This document shows positions 36,690 through 47,948 of a DNA stretch of 64,000 bases, piece after piece. Below the pieces are notes generated by a model. That model made no database searches. It worked only from the letters and a program-made list of their open reading frames with translations, and was not told the origin of the DNA. A program made the position numbers and the translations under genes. The stretch is from Simmondsia chinensis (taxonomy: Eukaryota; Streptophyta; Magnoliopsida; Caryophyllales; Simmondsiaceae). Location of the stretch: positions 12,288,501 through 12,352,500 of the forward strand of contig JAGTTD010000008.1 in the NCBI GenBank assembly GCA_018398585.1, read 5' to 3'. Position 1 is the first letter of the stretch; every line of letters starts with the position of its first letter.

Positions 36690-37076
36690 AGTAAAATGCT
36701 GTTATTAAAAGCAATAGTGACAGAACTATAGCGACATTGTTGTAACTTTGTTGTTGTTGTAACCAATAGCAACAGAAAGCACTTTGTTGCTGTAACCAAT
36801 AGCAGTAGAACGAAGTTTGTTGCTATAACCAATAGCAACAGTTGTCATGTTATTGCAAAAGGCAATAGAAACAAAACTAGCAACAAATGCCAGTTTGTTG
36901 CTACCGGGGTGCAATAGCAACAACACGCATTTTCCATTGCTATAACTTTTAGTGGCAGCGGCAACAGCAACAACATAGCAATAACAAAATTCCGTTGCTA
37001 AAACCTATTGTAATAAAAAAATAACCAACATCAACAGAAATGGCTTTGTTGCTTTTGGCCACTTTTTTTTGTAGTG
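36690..37076 (+). repeat. Right subterminal repeats and terminal repeat of CACTA 2
   Basis: Units AACCAATAGCAACAGAA, ACTTTGTTGC and TGCAATAGCAACAAC occur more than a dozen times in both orientations up to the terminal repeat at 37057-37076. The antisense frames at 36584-36926 (leucine/threonine-rich) are by-products of this repeat. Confidence 0.85.
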
Positions 37077-38480
37077 TTAGAACGCTTCCTAAAACCTCTT
37101 ATATAACAAACCATTTGATGTGTAGGTGTGACTCATCATATGAATCTTACCATATTCAACAACACATTATTAATCCTTTTTACAACACTTTGTAGTATGA
37201 AAATTGTAGTGTGAAAAAAGTAAGATTTCTCTTGAAATCAACGCTTTGATCTAATCAATGTGACTTGTTATAATTACCTAATTGATCCCAACTTTAGCCT
37301 TTGATTCTCTAAACTTTTCGAAGGATTCAAGACTTCAGTCTTCATAGGTATGTACATATATCAACTTATTAAGTAGTCATTCAAAAGCATTTTATGAAAT
37401 ACCTTTCGCTTCTGCTTGCTTGAACTTTCAGTAGCCCATAAATATTTTATGAACAAGTTCTAGTAGTCTAGTAGCTCTATTGCCTTTATTGTTAGCGGCT
37501 GTCTCAGTCACCATCAATTCAAACACGATTCTCATACCGGTTATTATTTTAATACTTAACGATCACATAAGACAAATCTAACTAGTTTGTTTTTCAATCA
37601 TATTAAATTAATGTGACTTAAGATCAAGTGCCACTCTAAATCTACATGGCTTCCAAAAATTTTTATTTTATATGGTTATACAACTTAGCTTGCATTAGAA
37701 TAATAAATTGCCCTTAATGTAGTTTTAAAAAATAAGTCAACTATCAACCAATATACCTTTTTAATAAATATTATATATATATAACTGTCAGTTTTCTGAA
37801 AAATAACTGAAATGATTATTTAGAAACAAATAGTGGGTAGAAATTAAATTTCTAAAGTAAATTAAGATAGTTACTCAATATTGAAAACCACATTCCCTGA
37901 CTTGCTACTATCTCTTGATGCCCTGAATAAAAACCCATTCACTAGAACACTAGTTAACTACCTACTAGTGACAACTACAGGAGATAGGATATCAAATACC
38001 CTGCCACTTTGGCTTTTAGTCTTGGCGACAATAGTATTTAAGTACCTAGGCAATTGCTTTCAAGGTCCAATGCTTGACTCATGTTTAATTTTACTCTTTA
38101 GCGATCCGTAATTCTTGAGATAGATGCATACACTAAGTGAACTCCTCCTTTGGGTCTCATGACACCTTTTCTCAAATTTTACTTTCATCAGTTCAGACAA
38201 TGAGCAATCCCTATTACTCAATATATCCATCCTAAACTGAATGAAAGGCCTCGGTAGGCAGGTCAAAGTCATATCCTGTGGGGATTGGCTATTAGAATTT
38301 GTATCAAGAATTCTAGTTCAATTAAATAAGCAATCATCATATGACACACTCTTGATTTGAACTCTCTTAACACAATATAGTGTCTTATCATCTTTCTCAT
38401 AAGCTATTCTCATGCTACTGGTTCTCTAATCAAACACTTTTTTCAAATATCCAGTCGCCTCTACCATAGTTGACAAGTCA
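37077..38480 (-). pseudogene. Copia B integrase and gag remnant
   Basis: This is the continuation of B's interior after the CACTA insertion. Minus-strand text at 37140-37500 aligns with the integrase of A2 but has many stops. At 38272-38060 a gag frame keeps MTLTCLPRPFIQFRMDIL followed by CSLSELM, equivalent to the SLSSSFTQFRLNYTM block of A2 gag. Shared order with A2 supports the reading. Confidence 0.6.
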
Positions 38481-40708
38481 AGTATATGATACTAGAACAC
38501 ATTCGATATCTAATGTCCGATTGTTGCATTTGACTAACTCCTTAGTTTAGTTTAATATTCCTAACATTCTTTTCAACTCAGTAGATACACTAACAATAAA
38601 CTAGAGAACTCTAAGCATCTACTAGTGCTTTGTACTAAGACATATTAAATCCTAGCCAGCAAAATAGAATAGACAAGTAACATACATGTCAATATTGATG
38701 GCAATGCATAATTTAACAACCAGTTCGAAATCATAATTGTAAACAAGTCCTATAATATATAGCATTGCTTTTCTTACTTTTAGCAAACAATCAAAGATCG
38801 AAGTTCACAATTCGATACTTACATATATGCCGTGGTGACCCAACCGAACTCCCCTTCGGCAAGACCGAATTGCGATATCAGAAGAGTGAGAACATTTCTG
38901 AATAAATATGTTTTCTTGCAAATTCATTACTGAATATATGTAACACACCACTCTTCTCTCAGCCTCTAGGGTCATATATGAGAGATCCTCGGCTAGGTTG
39001 ATGTAGATGGTAGTCAAGTGTATACCGCTACCTCATCCATGCCAGTCCATGAAGTACTCCACTCCGGCCTAGCGACACCCATTTTTCCAGCATTTTAGTC
39101 TATCATAAGAGATCTAACCTTGTATTTTGCAAATAAACGCTCTCCTTAGACAGTAGCGCCCACCTACTATATTGTTCGACCAGTAATGGAGGCCATGAGC
39201 ATTCATTCAGAAGCTCTCTTCTACTTGATATTTTGAGTCATGCGGACCTTTTAATCAATTTTAGCAAATAAGTAAAGCATGGAATCCACCTAACCATTCC
39301 CTGTGTGCGTTACGATGAACAAACTAATTAACTCGTTACTCCCCTTCAGCGGGGTCGCACCGGGTTATTAGTAAAGTGAGAACTATTCTAAATTATTATG
39401 TTTCCTAAACATAATAAAATCAACACTTAACCTTGGCCTCTAATACAGTATCTCAATGCTTCCTAGGAGAAGAACACACTATCCTAGTCAAGTTTATACC
39501 ATTGCATAGATACCTGTGCAAGTCGATAGGATACTCCACGTCAGCATGGCCACATTTGCTTTATCGTACCTCTATCTATCCTAAAGAAGTACATCCTCGT
39601 GTTCCGTGATCAAACGCCCTTCTGAGGGAATAGCGCCTATCCACTATACTGATAGACCGGCAATGGAGATTGTGATGAATCAACTCCAGAACCTCGCTTC
39701 CACATGAAATTTTAAATGGTAGATTTTTCTTTTAAATTTGATTATCCCATAATCATTATTAGAATCAAATTCTAAAGTTATTTAATATTTAAATAAAAGT
39801 CTAATCATATTAGGTTCCTTTAATTATCCAATCTATGTAATCTAATCTCATTAGGTACATTCTGAAAATTTTCTTGTCAAATAATTCAACTGTTAAATTT
39901 TCTAATTTAATTAGACCTATTTGAAAATTTCTTCTACTAGATGAAATAAAAAATTTTAGGAACCTACATGACCTTATAACTTTATTCACATTATACAAAT
40001 TATTTAACTCCTCAAATAATAATAAATATATGAATAAAATTTAATAAGTACCCTCTTACCAAACATTTTGAATAACATTACTTAAGATCTAACACGGTTG
40101 GATTAATTATTTACATTTCTAAACATTTTTAGAAATTACTATCACATAATCCTAATTAAAATCTCATTCCAATTAACTAACCAATAATTATTTATTTATT
40201 TTTAATTAAAAACAAAAAATAGTGACGTGACCTAGTTTAGGTCACTTCCAATGTTAAATTTAATTTATTTCTTATTATTTTTTTTATTAAAACAAATAAA
40301 AAATAATGAACTTTGACCCTAATCTCATTAGACCGATGTACTTTTATAAAACCAAATATCTAATCTCATCGGACATTCCCTGAGATAATGCAAGTGTTTT
40401 AACTTGACCTGAGATCTAATCTTATTAGATATTCAATGCAATGTTTTATATATCTAAATCATTTAACCATTTGAACATCTAATCGCATTAGATTATTCAG
40501 AAGTATACTTCCACTTAATTTAATTATAATTCATCCTAATTTAAACAATTTATTTTCATTGAATAACAATCTAGTTAAACTCTTTAATAACACAATAAGG
40601 TATTCTTTCCCTTAATGAAATTCTCAATTTCTTTCATTCGCAACTCTATTCATATAATTTATTATGCTTAATATTAGTCTTATGCCTATTATGAATATAA
40701 TTAGAGGT
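38480..40708 (-). other. Leader of copia B with triloop hairpins
   Basis: No convincing frame is present. Blocks shared with the A leaders occur at 39030-39690 (CTCCACG, GTAATGGAG). Perfect three-base-loop hairpins occur at 39739-39755 (loop CCC), 39759-39775 (CAA), 40414-40430 (CTT) and 40477-40493 (CGC), with a shorter one at 40319-40331 (CTC). A block at about 39050-39200 and 39480-39680 is a diverged internal duplication. Confidence 0.65.
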
Positions 40709-40721
40709 GGCTCTAATATCA
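40709..40721 (-). promoter_or_regulatory. Decayed primer-binding site of copia B
   Basis: The minus strand reads TGATATTAGAGCC. It differs from TGGTATCAGAGCC by two transitions and lies two bases from the LTR. Confidence 0.8.
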
Positions 40722-40723
40722 AT

Positions 40724-41816
40724 TGTTAGGAAATTTAATTTCCAAAACTAAATTTTTCCTTAGATTGGTTCGATCAGGCACAACGGATATAACTTCAAAA
40801 TTCTTCAATTTTAAATCTAAAGAACCTATATTCTAACATATACATAACAAACACAGAATATTAAAGCTTAATAAATATTGAATTAATTGCATAAATAAAA
40901 TTGTGAAAATTAAAGAACAACTTTAAAAGAATAGTTATAAGGAATACCTGGATTATAGACCGCCATTTTGCCCAGGAGAAATCATTGAAACCACAAGATT
41001 TTAAGGACAATGACCCCTTAACATTCCAAGCGTGGGCTCCAAAAATGTTTGCTAGGAGAAATTTCAAAGAGAAATTCCTCTTTTTTAGTTTTTCAAAAAA
41101 TTCTATTTTTCAGAGAACTATTCTCATGTTGAATTGAACCCTAAAGAACCCAATGTCTAAATGGCAAATGGGTAAAATACCTTTTAAAAAATTGATGTGG
41201 GATTCACATTAGAAAAAAACAAAAAAATTGCATTTAAAAACTGTAGAGCAACATTGCACAAAAATATTTACAGTGTTGTGCCACGCCGATAACGTACATG
41301 GCGGTTTCCCATTCGTCTATGCCATAAGACACGGATTGCTAAGCAGGAGTACCATTTTGCTATGATGTGTTATTTCCTCATTGGTGCACCCACGCACACA
41401 CAGATCACGACCTGCATTCACTTATAAAAGTTATTTCATGAATATTATCTGGAAAAATAAATTTATATGTTATGAATAAACAATTTTCTCATGAATCATG
41501 CTTAGAAAACTTAATTTATTAATCTTATGAACAAATAACTCATCTCATGCATTCATTCTACACATTTTTAACTAGTGTACTTTTAGAGGCTTGTAGAGGG
41601 GCCTCAAGAACAACTTAATTCGAGTTCCAAATAGGTCAAATCTAATTATCAATACTTGATAACATTAATTACCATTTAGTAATATTTAATTTCACAAAAT
41701 AAGTATCACTGCTCTCTAAAATTATGTATATTTATTCAATAATTTTCTAATGAACTTCATTGTGACAATCAACCCCTCTATTAGATATCCATGAGGAAAA
41801 ACAGCTTTAACTACTA
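40724..41816 (-). repeat. Copia B 5' LTR, first part (U5-R)
   Basis: It begins TGTTAGGAAATTTAATTTCC. It is interrupted at 41816 by C1 and continues at 47184; TACTA is duplicated at 41812-41816 and 47179-47183. It is clearly diverged from B's other LTR, which makes B the oldest copia in the nest. Confidence 0.85.
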
Positions 41817-42366
41817 TGTTATGAACCGAGAATCCGCGGCATGAACTCATGGTGGCTGTGATGCTGTTCTGCTGCGATGCTGCTGCTCTTAGCTGATGTG
41901 AGCTGCGATGGTGGCTGTCTTGCAGCCATTTGCTGATCATTTAGTATAGGGAAGTGGTATTAGCTTGTTGATATTGTAACTAGATTGAGTCCTGATGTAA
42001 TTAGTTGCTTAAGTCACTTGTTAAGTCTTGTAATAAGTGAGCTCTAGTGATATGTTGCTTAGGAGGTTAATGGCTGGTCAAGGGTGGCGGCTAATTATTT
42101 AGTTGGTGGTTAAGTCGGTTAGTTCTTTGGTCCAAATGCAATGTATCTCTAGATATTTTTAGTCTAAGCCATCCTAGGAGGAAGTAGTATAAATAGATGG
42201 CTTTAGTTTGTTTTCAAGAACAACTTTGATGAATGAAATTGATATCTTTTGATATCTCTCTCTCTTTCTCATCTTCTTTCCCTTCTTTCTCATCTAAATT
42301 CTATATTCTCTTCTCATCACATACTTTCACTATCCCAACCAAGGTTGAGGTTCAAGAGCAATCTAT
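41817..42366 (+). repeat. C1 5' LTR (last bases deleted)
   Basis: It starts TGTTATGAACCGAG and has a TATAAATA box at 42188-42195. The LTR end and the first bases of the primer site are missing. After GAGCAATCTA the text jumps to TCAGAGCTTTGATTTGG, where C2 reads TTTGAAACCTTAATA and then ATTGGTATCAGAGCC. The deletion is about 20 bp. Confidence 0.88.
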
Positions 42367-43394
42367 CAGAGCTTTGATTTGGCTTCTGAATCAAGCTCAT
42401 ATCCCACAAAAATATAAAATCTGATTAATTGTGTTGTAACTAATCAACAAAAAAAAAAAAGTTTGATACTGATTTAGTTCAGCTTATGTTGATCAGAATT
42501 CAATTCTGAAGTTTGAAATTGAAAAGTGGCGGTTACTGCATTAGGGACCTGCTAGGCCTGGGAATTGCTTTCGGTTGGGATTAAAATTGATTGATTTACA
42601 TTGAAGAAAGTTCAATTGATCAGTATTTGTTGAGTACATTCAACATCAAAGTTGATTCAGATTGAATTCAATAGGATTGATCAAGCATTAGCTGCTGAAT
42701 TGTAGTGCAGAGCAAAGCATTAGTTGAAGTTGAGCTTAATTGTTCTTGATCAATCATTCATCTGATCGGTTGAAGAAGAAGTTGAAATTGAGCTGATAGA
42801 TCCACATTGCACTTGATCATCATGAAAAGATCAGAAACCAGCTGAATTGAGGTTTAATCAGATTCTACAATTCAGAAATTGAAGTTGAGGGAACTGCTTT
42901 CTGAACTACCAGATCATATTCGATCCGAATCTGCTTTTGTGGCTGGATTGTAATGAAATTGTGCTGATAAGCATAGAAGTGGTGAGAATTCATCAGAATC
43001 TGTACGTGATTCTTAAGAATTATTTGTTATTGAGTGGAGATTTGCTTAGGTGAAGATCTGACAACGAACTGAGCACCAAAGTGATGAAATCCGATTTGGT
43101 TCTTGAAGATTGTGGTGAATCGTGTGTTTAAATCACCATTCCATTCCAGACAAAGATTCTTAGTCTGAATTATTCAAGAAAACATCACTGTCAGAAATTG
43201 TTCGAAGTTAGGGTTTGTTCGCGAATTTTGCAAGTTAGGGTTTATAATCAGTGTCGCTCGTGGAACCGATGGCAAGGGTTGGTTTGTGTGAGCAAAGGAG
43301 TACAGCTCCATAAATCAATCGATTGTTGAAGAATGGCGAAACGAGTTTCACACTTTTGCGAATTTTGAACGAAGTTTTGTTGTTCATTGCAAAT
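42367..43394 (+). other. C1 leader
   Basis: About 1 kb of AT-rich, non-coding sequence is rich in TTGATCA/GATTGATC-like words. It matches the C2 leader (59869-60951) in inverse orientation. A small frame at 43323 leads in frame into the ORF1 start (LLFIANMAEG); C2 shows the parallel LLFIVNMAES. Confidence 0.6.
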
Positions 43395-44490
43395 ATGGCT
43401 GAGGGAGGGAGAACTCGATCGGAAGCTGGTGCAAATGCTAAAACTGGACCACAATATCTTACTACTAATCATCTTCAGGACATATATGCCAAGTTGGATC
43501 AACAGAATGACAACATTCAGAAACTGTTAAGAATGTAGCAGTTGTATTTGGAAAAAGATGCGAATAAGGAAGATCGGTTGCAACAAATTAAGGTGAAGCT
43601 TGTGCAATTGCAAGATTAGGTTAATAAGCAAGGAGAATCCAATGTTAATGCAATTCTTAATCCTGCTAGCCAGATTATTCCACCTACTGAAGTGGTTCTA
43701 CCGCAAGAGTTCAATGTTGAGCAAAAAGAGAAAGTACAATCTGTTATTGTTGACGATGAATTCGACCACGACGATGTCAAAATCAATGAACACAAGTCAG
43801 AAGAACTTGAGTTAGACCAAGATGATCCTTATGAAGACTGAGTTAGAACAAGATGATCCTTATGAAGACTCTATGCTAGAGTTAGAGTATCTTGATGATG
43901 TGGAGGCACAGTATGACATGTATCCGGAATGGGAATACAATTTTCATGTCAAAGGAATGTTAAAGAAAGCAAAGAGTAAGACAAAGAGGAACCATCTAAA
44001 TGAAGCGTTGAAAGATTCTTGGGATATAAAGAAGTTGACAAAGTCGAAGTTGAAGAGTGAGGTTGCGTTTCAGCCTATGATGATTGATGATCATCAAGAA
44101 CTAACTCAAGATGCTGATCTTACCGATGTAAATGTTGGTATACAAGAATCAGATGGTATACAAGGAGTGGTGACTGCAAAATCCTTGATTTCAACTGAAA
44201 AAGTCGGTGCTATTGCTATGATAACAATGACTACATCGTCAAATCTGTTGAGTGCTTTTCCAGGGCAAGTTGGTATGCAAAAACAGAACTTGAGGAATTC
44301 TGACTTGGGAATTTTGGATCAGAATTGTAGCATCTTCGCTGCTGAACGATTACATTCTGTTGGAAAACCAGCTGTTACTGTTATGGTACTATCGAATGCC
44401 GAACAAGGTGTGCTATTGAGGGGAGTAAGGGTGTGTTCAAGTACACATTCATATGACGAGTTGCCTCCTAATCCGGGAGAAGATTTTTAA
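43395..44490 (+). pseudogene. C1 ORF1, unknown, possibly gag-like
   Basis: It starts MAEGGRTRSEAG. Residues about 25-85 look like a coiled coil (LQDIYAKLDQQNDNIQKLL, then LYLEKDANKEDRLQQIKVKL). An acidic stretch (ELELDQDDPYED) is followed by basic KKAKSKTKRNHLNEALKD, and the frame ends YDELPPNPGEDF. Two in-frame stops (43536-43538 and 43617-43619) and a 31-bp tandem duplication (43808-43869) break it. The region from PYEDSMLELEYL to the end matches C2; the N-terminal coiled-coil part does not. The position after the leader suggests gag, but there is no zinc knuckle, so the role is unknown. Confidence 0.6.
43808..43869 (+). repeat. 31-bp tandem duplication in C1 ORF1
   Basis: Units 43808-43838 and 43839-43869 differ at one base. 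As 31 is not a multiple of three, the duplication shifts the frame. C2 has one unit. Confidence 0.9.
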
Positions 44491-44496
44491 GTTTAT

Positions 44497-46463
44497 ATGA
44501 AGCTGAAAAGAGTTGATTCTCTGTGGAAAGGAATTAATCAAGCTGCGAGGGTGCGTTTCAAGGTTCAACAAAGGAGAAGACTTGTGTCTACATAAGCAAT
44601 TGAGCTATGGGATGTGCATAAATACAGTAATATGCTAAAACCAATTTTTAATCAGACCCGAAGCAGTACAACAGATGCTTTAGCTGATAAAATTGATGTT
44701 GGAAGTCCCTTGGTTCCGGGGAAGATAGATCTTGATTGTAACAAGCTGAAACATGAGGCCGAGTTGGAGGAAAAGTTCGAGCAAGCTGCTAAAATCATTT
44801 CCCGAGTCCAATTTAGGCCAAGACTGATTTCTGGAAGAATTCTTAACATGTTAGAAGTTCACAAAGGGGGTACTGATCTAGAAATGAGGTTTGTTCAGCA
44901 AGATCCATTAGCATTGGAGGTCTTGGAGTTATTTTTGATAATGGTTCTGGTATGGCTCTGCTGGACAGTGGTGTGGCAAGTGTGTTGAGCTCCAAATTCA
45001 GGTTGTGCATTAATCAAGCTTCGAGCATTGAGCAAGTTCCCTTAGTGCAACCAAATATGAGTCCTTTTGAAGTTATGGGGCTTGGTGGTTGGTCTGATTT
45101 TGGAATGCAAAAGCCTTGGGCTGGAGATTCTGATTTGTTGCAGTGTGGGGGCATGTTGCAGCCTTATGGATCATCTGTGATTTACTGTGGCAGTTCGGAA
45201 TGGAAAAATCATATGCATAAGCTCCAATATTTCCTTAATGTTTGGATGGAGAAGATCAATGCAAGGTTGAGGAAAACTCCAGCTAAAATCAGAGTAGAAA
45301 TGAGCAATATAGTTTGGGACAGATCAACTCTTAATTTGTTGAAGTTAACAGTTGGTCCAGAGTTCTGTCGTTGTCTCCATTGGTTGTATTTGTTACTCAT
45401 GCTTGAGATGGTTAACAAGAAGACAAAGCTTGATTATTTGAGGCAAGATTGGTGGCTGGTAGAGCTTGGGGTCCAAAGACATCAGCTGTGCAGAGTGGAA
45501 GTTGTGAGCTGCTATGCGAGCTTCGCAAATGAAATGGTTTGGGATGTTCATGTTACGACATTGTGTCTTTGGAATTCAAGTCAGGCCCATGGGTACCTAG
45601 ATTGGAGGTGCATAAGCCAAGAACTTCAAGCCAAAGTCACAAATGTTAAATTGATCATGTTAGGACAGTATGAATGTAAGGCAGCTGCTGAAAATTTTGG
45701 GAGAGTTCCAATTCTTTCATTGACAACAGTAAAGGAGATGCTCAAAGGGAATGTGATTGGTGCCATCATGATTTTGGGAAGATGTAATAGCTTGTTCGCA
45801 TCAATGGGCTTCCATATGGACATAAATCGAGCTGAAATCTATCATTATGAGCTGCATCGGGTTTGCACTGCTTAATTTCTTAGTTTTGCAGCTAATCATT
45901 TGAATTTGGGAAACAATCAAGAGTTGGTTGAGCATGGTTTGTGATGGTTTGGTAGATGGATGTTTAAGCAATACAAATTTTGAATTAGATCCAAGATGAA
46001 AGAGTGGCAGCTGCATTCTTATAGGATTTCAATTTGTTTTGACACCATGATTAAAATACGGGGCTGTGTCAGCTGCAATGGGGAATGTTTACAAGCCAAA
46101 TTTGATGCGTGGTTCTCTTGGTTTGAGTTTGGAAGGCCTTCCGAGATGTTAAAGGACTTCGTATGTAGTTTTATGGGGTTAAAGATATACAAAATCAGTT
46201 GTGCAGCTTTCTACAAGCAGAAATACAGAAACATTGTTGCGTTTTGTGATTCTCAGCAGCAAGTTGGAGTTCTGAGCTGTGTTAACTGCATAATGAGGTG
46301 TTGTGGGTGTATTGTTGATGTTTGGTTTGATCAGTGCAGACCTCCTAAGGAGTATTATGCGTTCAAACATAAACTTGTGTCGAAACAAGATGTCATCTTC
46401 ATGGATCTGCTGCGTTACAGAGTCAGTGCATCATTGGCTCATTTTAGTTGCAATAAGTTTTAG
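44497..46463 (+). pseudogene. C1 ORF2, unknown long frame
   Basis: It follows ORF1 in the same frame after one TAA and six bases. It starts MKLKRVDSLW, a block shared with C2 (MKxKRVD...ARVRFKVQ). A frameshift near 44960, a stop near 44594 and a stop at 45873 interrupt it. Blocks shared with C2 are SSEWKNHMHKLQYFLNVWME (45195-45255), RWLYLLLML-like, QAKVTNVKLIMLG, GAIMILGRC, and a cysteine-rich C-terminus (CVSCNGEC, FSWFEFGRP, CAAFYKQK, LSCVNC, DQCRPPKE). No known catalytic motif is seen. The frame ends about 140 bp before the polypurine tract. Confidence 0.55.
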
Positions 46464-46600
46464 CAAGACCAGTTGCAGTACCATTCACCTCATGATCTGC
46501 ACGGATTTGGTTGCTTGAGATGTCTTCCAGCTGTAGATCTTCAGCTAGGAGTTGATCTTTGCGGTTACAACTCTCTTCTATTCGTGAGGACAAGAATGTT

Positions 46601-46616
46601 TTCAAGGGGAAGGGAA
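46601..46616 (+). promoter_or_regulatory. Polypurine tract of C1
   Basis: TTCAAGGGGAAGGGAA lies directly before the 3' LTR. The preceding text GTGAGGACAAGAATGTT resembles the end of chromovirus pol genes (LRTR...SRG), as in element F at about 63535-63580. Confidence 0.85.
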
Positions 46617-47178
46617 TGTTATGAACCGAGAATCCGAGGCATGAACTCGGGGTGGCTGTGATGCTGTTCTGCTGCGATGCTGCTGCTGTTAGCTGATGTG
46701 AGCTGCGATGGTGGCTGTCTTGCAGCCATTTGCTGATCATTTAGTGTAGGGAAGTGGTATTAGCTTGTTGATATTGTAACTAGATTGAGTCTTGATGTAA
46801 TTAGTTGCTTAAGTCACTTGTTAAGTCTTGTAATAAGTGAGCTCTAGTGATATGTTGCTTAGGAGGTCAATGGCCGGTCAAGGGTGGCGGTTAATTAGTT
46901 AGTTGGTGGTTAAGTCGGTTAGTTCCTTGGTCCAAATGCAATGTATCTCTAGATATTTTTAGTCTAAGCCATCCTAGGAGGAAGCAGTATAAATAGATGG
47001 CTTTAGTTTGTATTCAAGAACAACTTTGATGAATGAAATTGATATCTTTTGATATCTCTCTCTCTTTCTCATCTCCTTTCCCTTCTTTCTCATCTAAATT
47101 CTATATTCTCTTCTCATCTCGTACTCTCACTATCCCAACCAAGGTTGAGGTTCAGGAGCAATCTTTGAAATCTTAACA
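46617..47178 (+). repeat. C1 3' LTR
   Basis: This complete 562-bp LTR runs TGTTATGAACC...TCTTAACA. The TATAAATA box is at 46988-46995. It differs from the 5' LTR at about 20 sites, mostly transitions. Confidence 0.92.
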
Positions 47179-47183
47179 TACTA

Positions 47184-47948
47184 ATGCTAATTTTCTCACA
47201 TTTTTACCGCAGTTCCTGAATTGCATTTCTCAAAAAATTCAGTAATATCAAAAATAATTTATGTAATAATTCCAAATGTCAAACATATGGAATACATCAC
47301 CCAAAAATTCTAGAATTTGTTCATATGCTTGGGAAATCAACTAAGGAGACATCTTTTTTCTCATTAGAGACTATAGACTCCACGTAAAACAGCGATTCTT
47401 GCTACACTTCATGTCGTTATCCCATGTATGTAAGATTCAAGCTAGCATAGTTTGACTAATCCTTTTGTTACATTAAAGCAATAAACAATCTATGCACGAA
47501 TTCAAACTATTTCCTAAATTTCGAGTTATCATCTTATGGAACTAGTTATTTCTAATAGCAGTAAAGAAACAACTAATTTGTGTGGTCCTGCTTAGTGTTC
47601 TAATTATATAGACAACACGAATATAATACTTATGGATCCCTATACACATGATTGAAAAAAGTTATCTAAAGTATCATATTATAGTCTTATCAGAGAAGTT
47701 GTCCAAACTCATAACCGACACATATCACTAATTTTATTTAAGTCCATCTGTGGCTCAATCTTACTGACCACTTAAACCAAACTTGACATGTCATCTTGGA
47801 CAACGTTCATCTCATTGAAACGTTTTAGAAAAATAATTGCATGAATGTTTTACTCCTAAAACATAATCAGCCAATAAATAAATAAAATAATTTCATTTAT
47901 TTAATATTTGAACTACATTTGGATTTTTCTAGGACACCAATTCCAACA
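47184..47948 (-). repeat. Copia B 5' LTR, remainder
   Basis: It resumes after the C1 TSD and runs to TTCCAACA at 47948, where gypsy D begins. It matches 7290-7991 plus 26228-26328 of the other LTR. Confidence 0.85.

Larger units (their letters stand above)
27570..37076 (+). mobile_element. CACTA 2, complete En/Spm-type transposon
   Basis: The right terminal repeat, read inward, is CACTACAAAAAAAAGTGGCC (37057-37076). The left one is TACTATAAAAAAAGTGACC (27570-27588), the same sequence with C-to-T and G-to-A changes and one A fewer. Both sides are flanked by TTA (27567-27569 and 37077-37079), the 3-bp TSD of this superfamily. The element is 9507 bp and carries subterminal repeats, a tnp2-type gene and a second TNPA-like gene, both on the plus strand. 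It sits in copia B's pol. The altered left end and broken genes make it immobile on its own. Confidence 0.93.
41817..47178 (+). mobile_element. C1, LTR element of unrecognised family
   Basis: C1 is 5362 bp with LTRs at 41817-about 42366 and 46617-47178, TG...CA ends, TSD TACTA on both sides, and a polypurine tract before the 3' LTR. The interior has a 1-kb leader and two long frames (43395-44490 and 44497-46463). They lack any protease, reverse transcriptase, RNase H or integrase motif that I can find. A second copy, C2, lies at 56397-61530 in the opposite orientation. LTR divergence is about 3.5% by eye, so C1 is among the youngest insertions here. It must rely on enzymes from another element. 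Confidence 0.92.
6247..47948 (-). mobile_element. Ty1/copia element B, split by A1, CACTA 2 and C1
   Basis: B has its 3' LTR on the left (6247-7991 plus 26228-26328, 1846 bp) and its 5' LTR on the right (40724-41816 plus 47184-47948, 1858 bp). The near-equal lengths after removing the insertions support the reconstruction. Internal pieces are 26329-27569 and 37077-40708. The flanks are CCTAG (6242-6246) and CCTTA (47949-47953), a decayed TSD. It inserted into gypsy D between RNase H and integrase. The primer site and the polypurine tract are both present but mutated. Confidence 0.85.

Noticed and set aside
36584..36926. Leucine/threonine-rich minus-strand frames
   Set aside because: Translation of the CACTA right subterminal repeat.
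44945..44985. Aspartic protease D-S-G motif in C1 ORF2 (LLDSGVASVLSS)
   Set aside because: It resembles a retropepsin site, but the block is absent from C2 and there is no flanking protease pattern.
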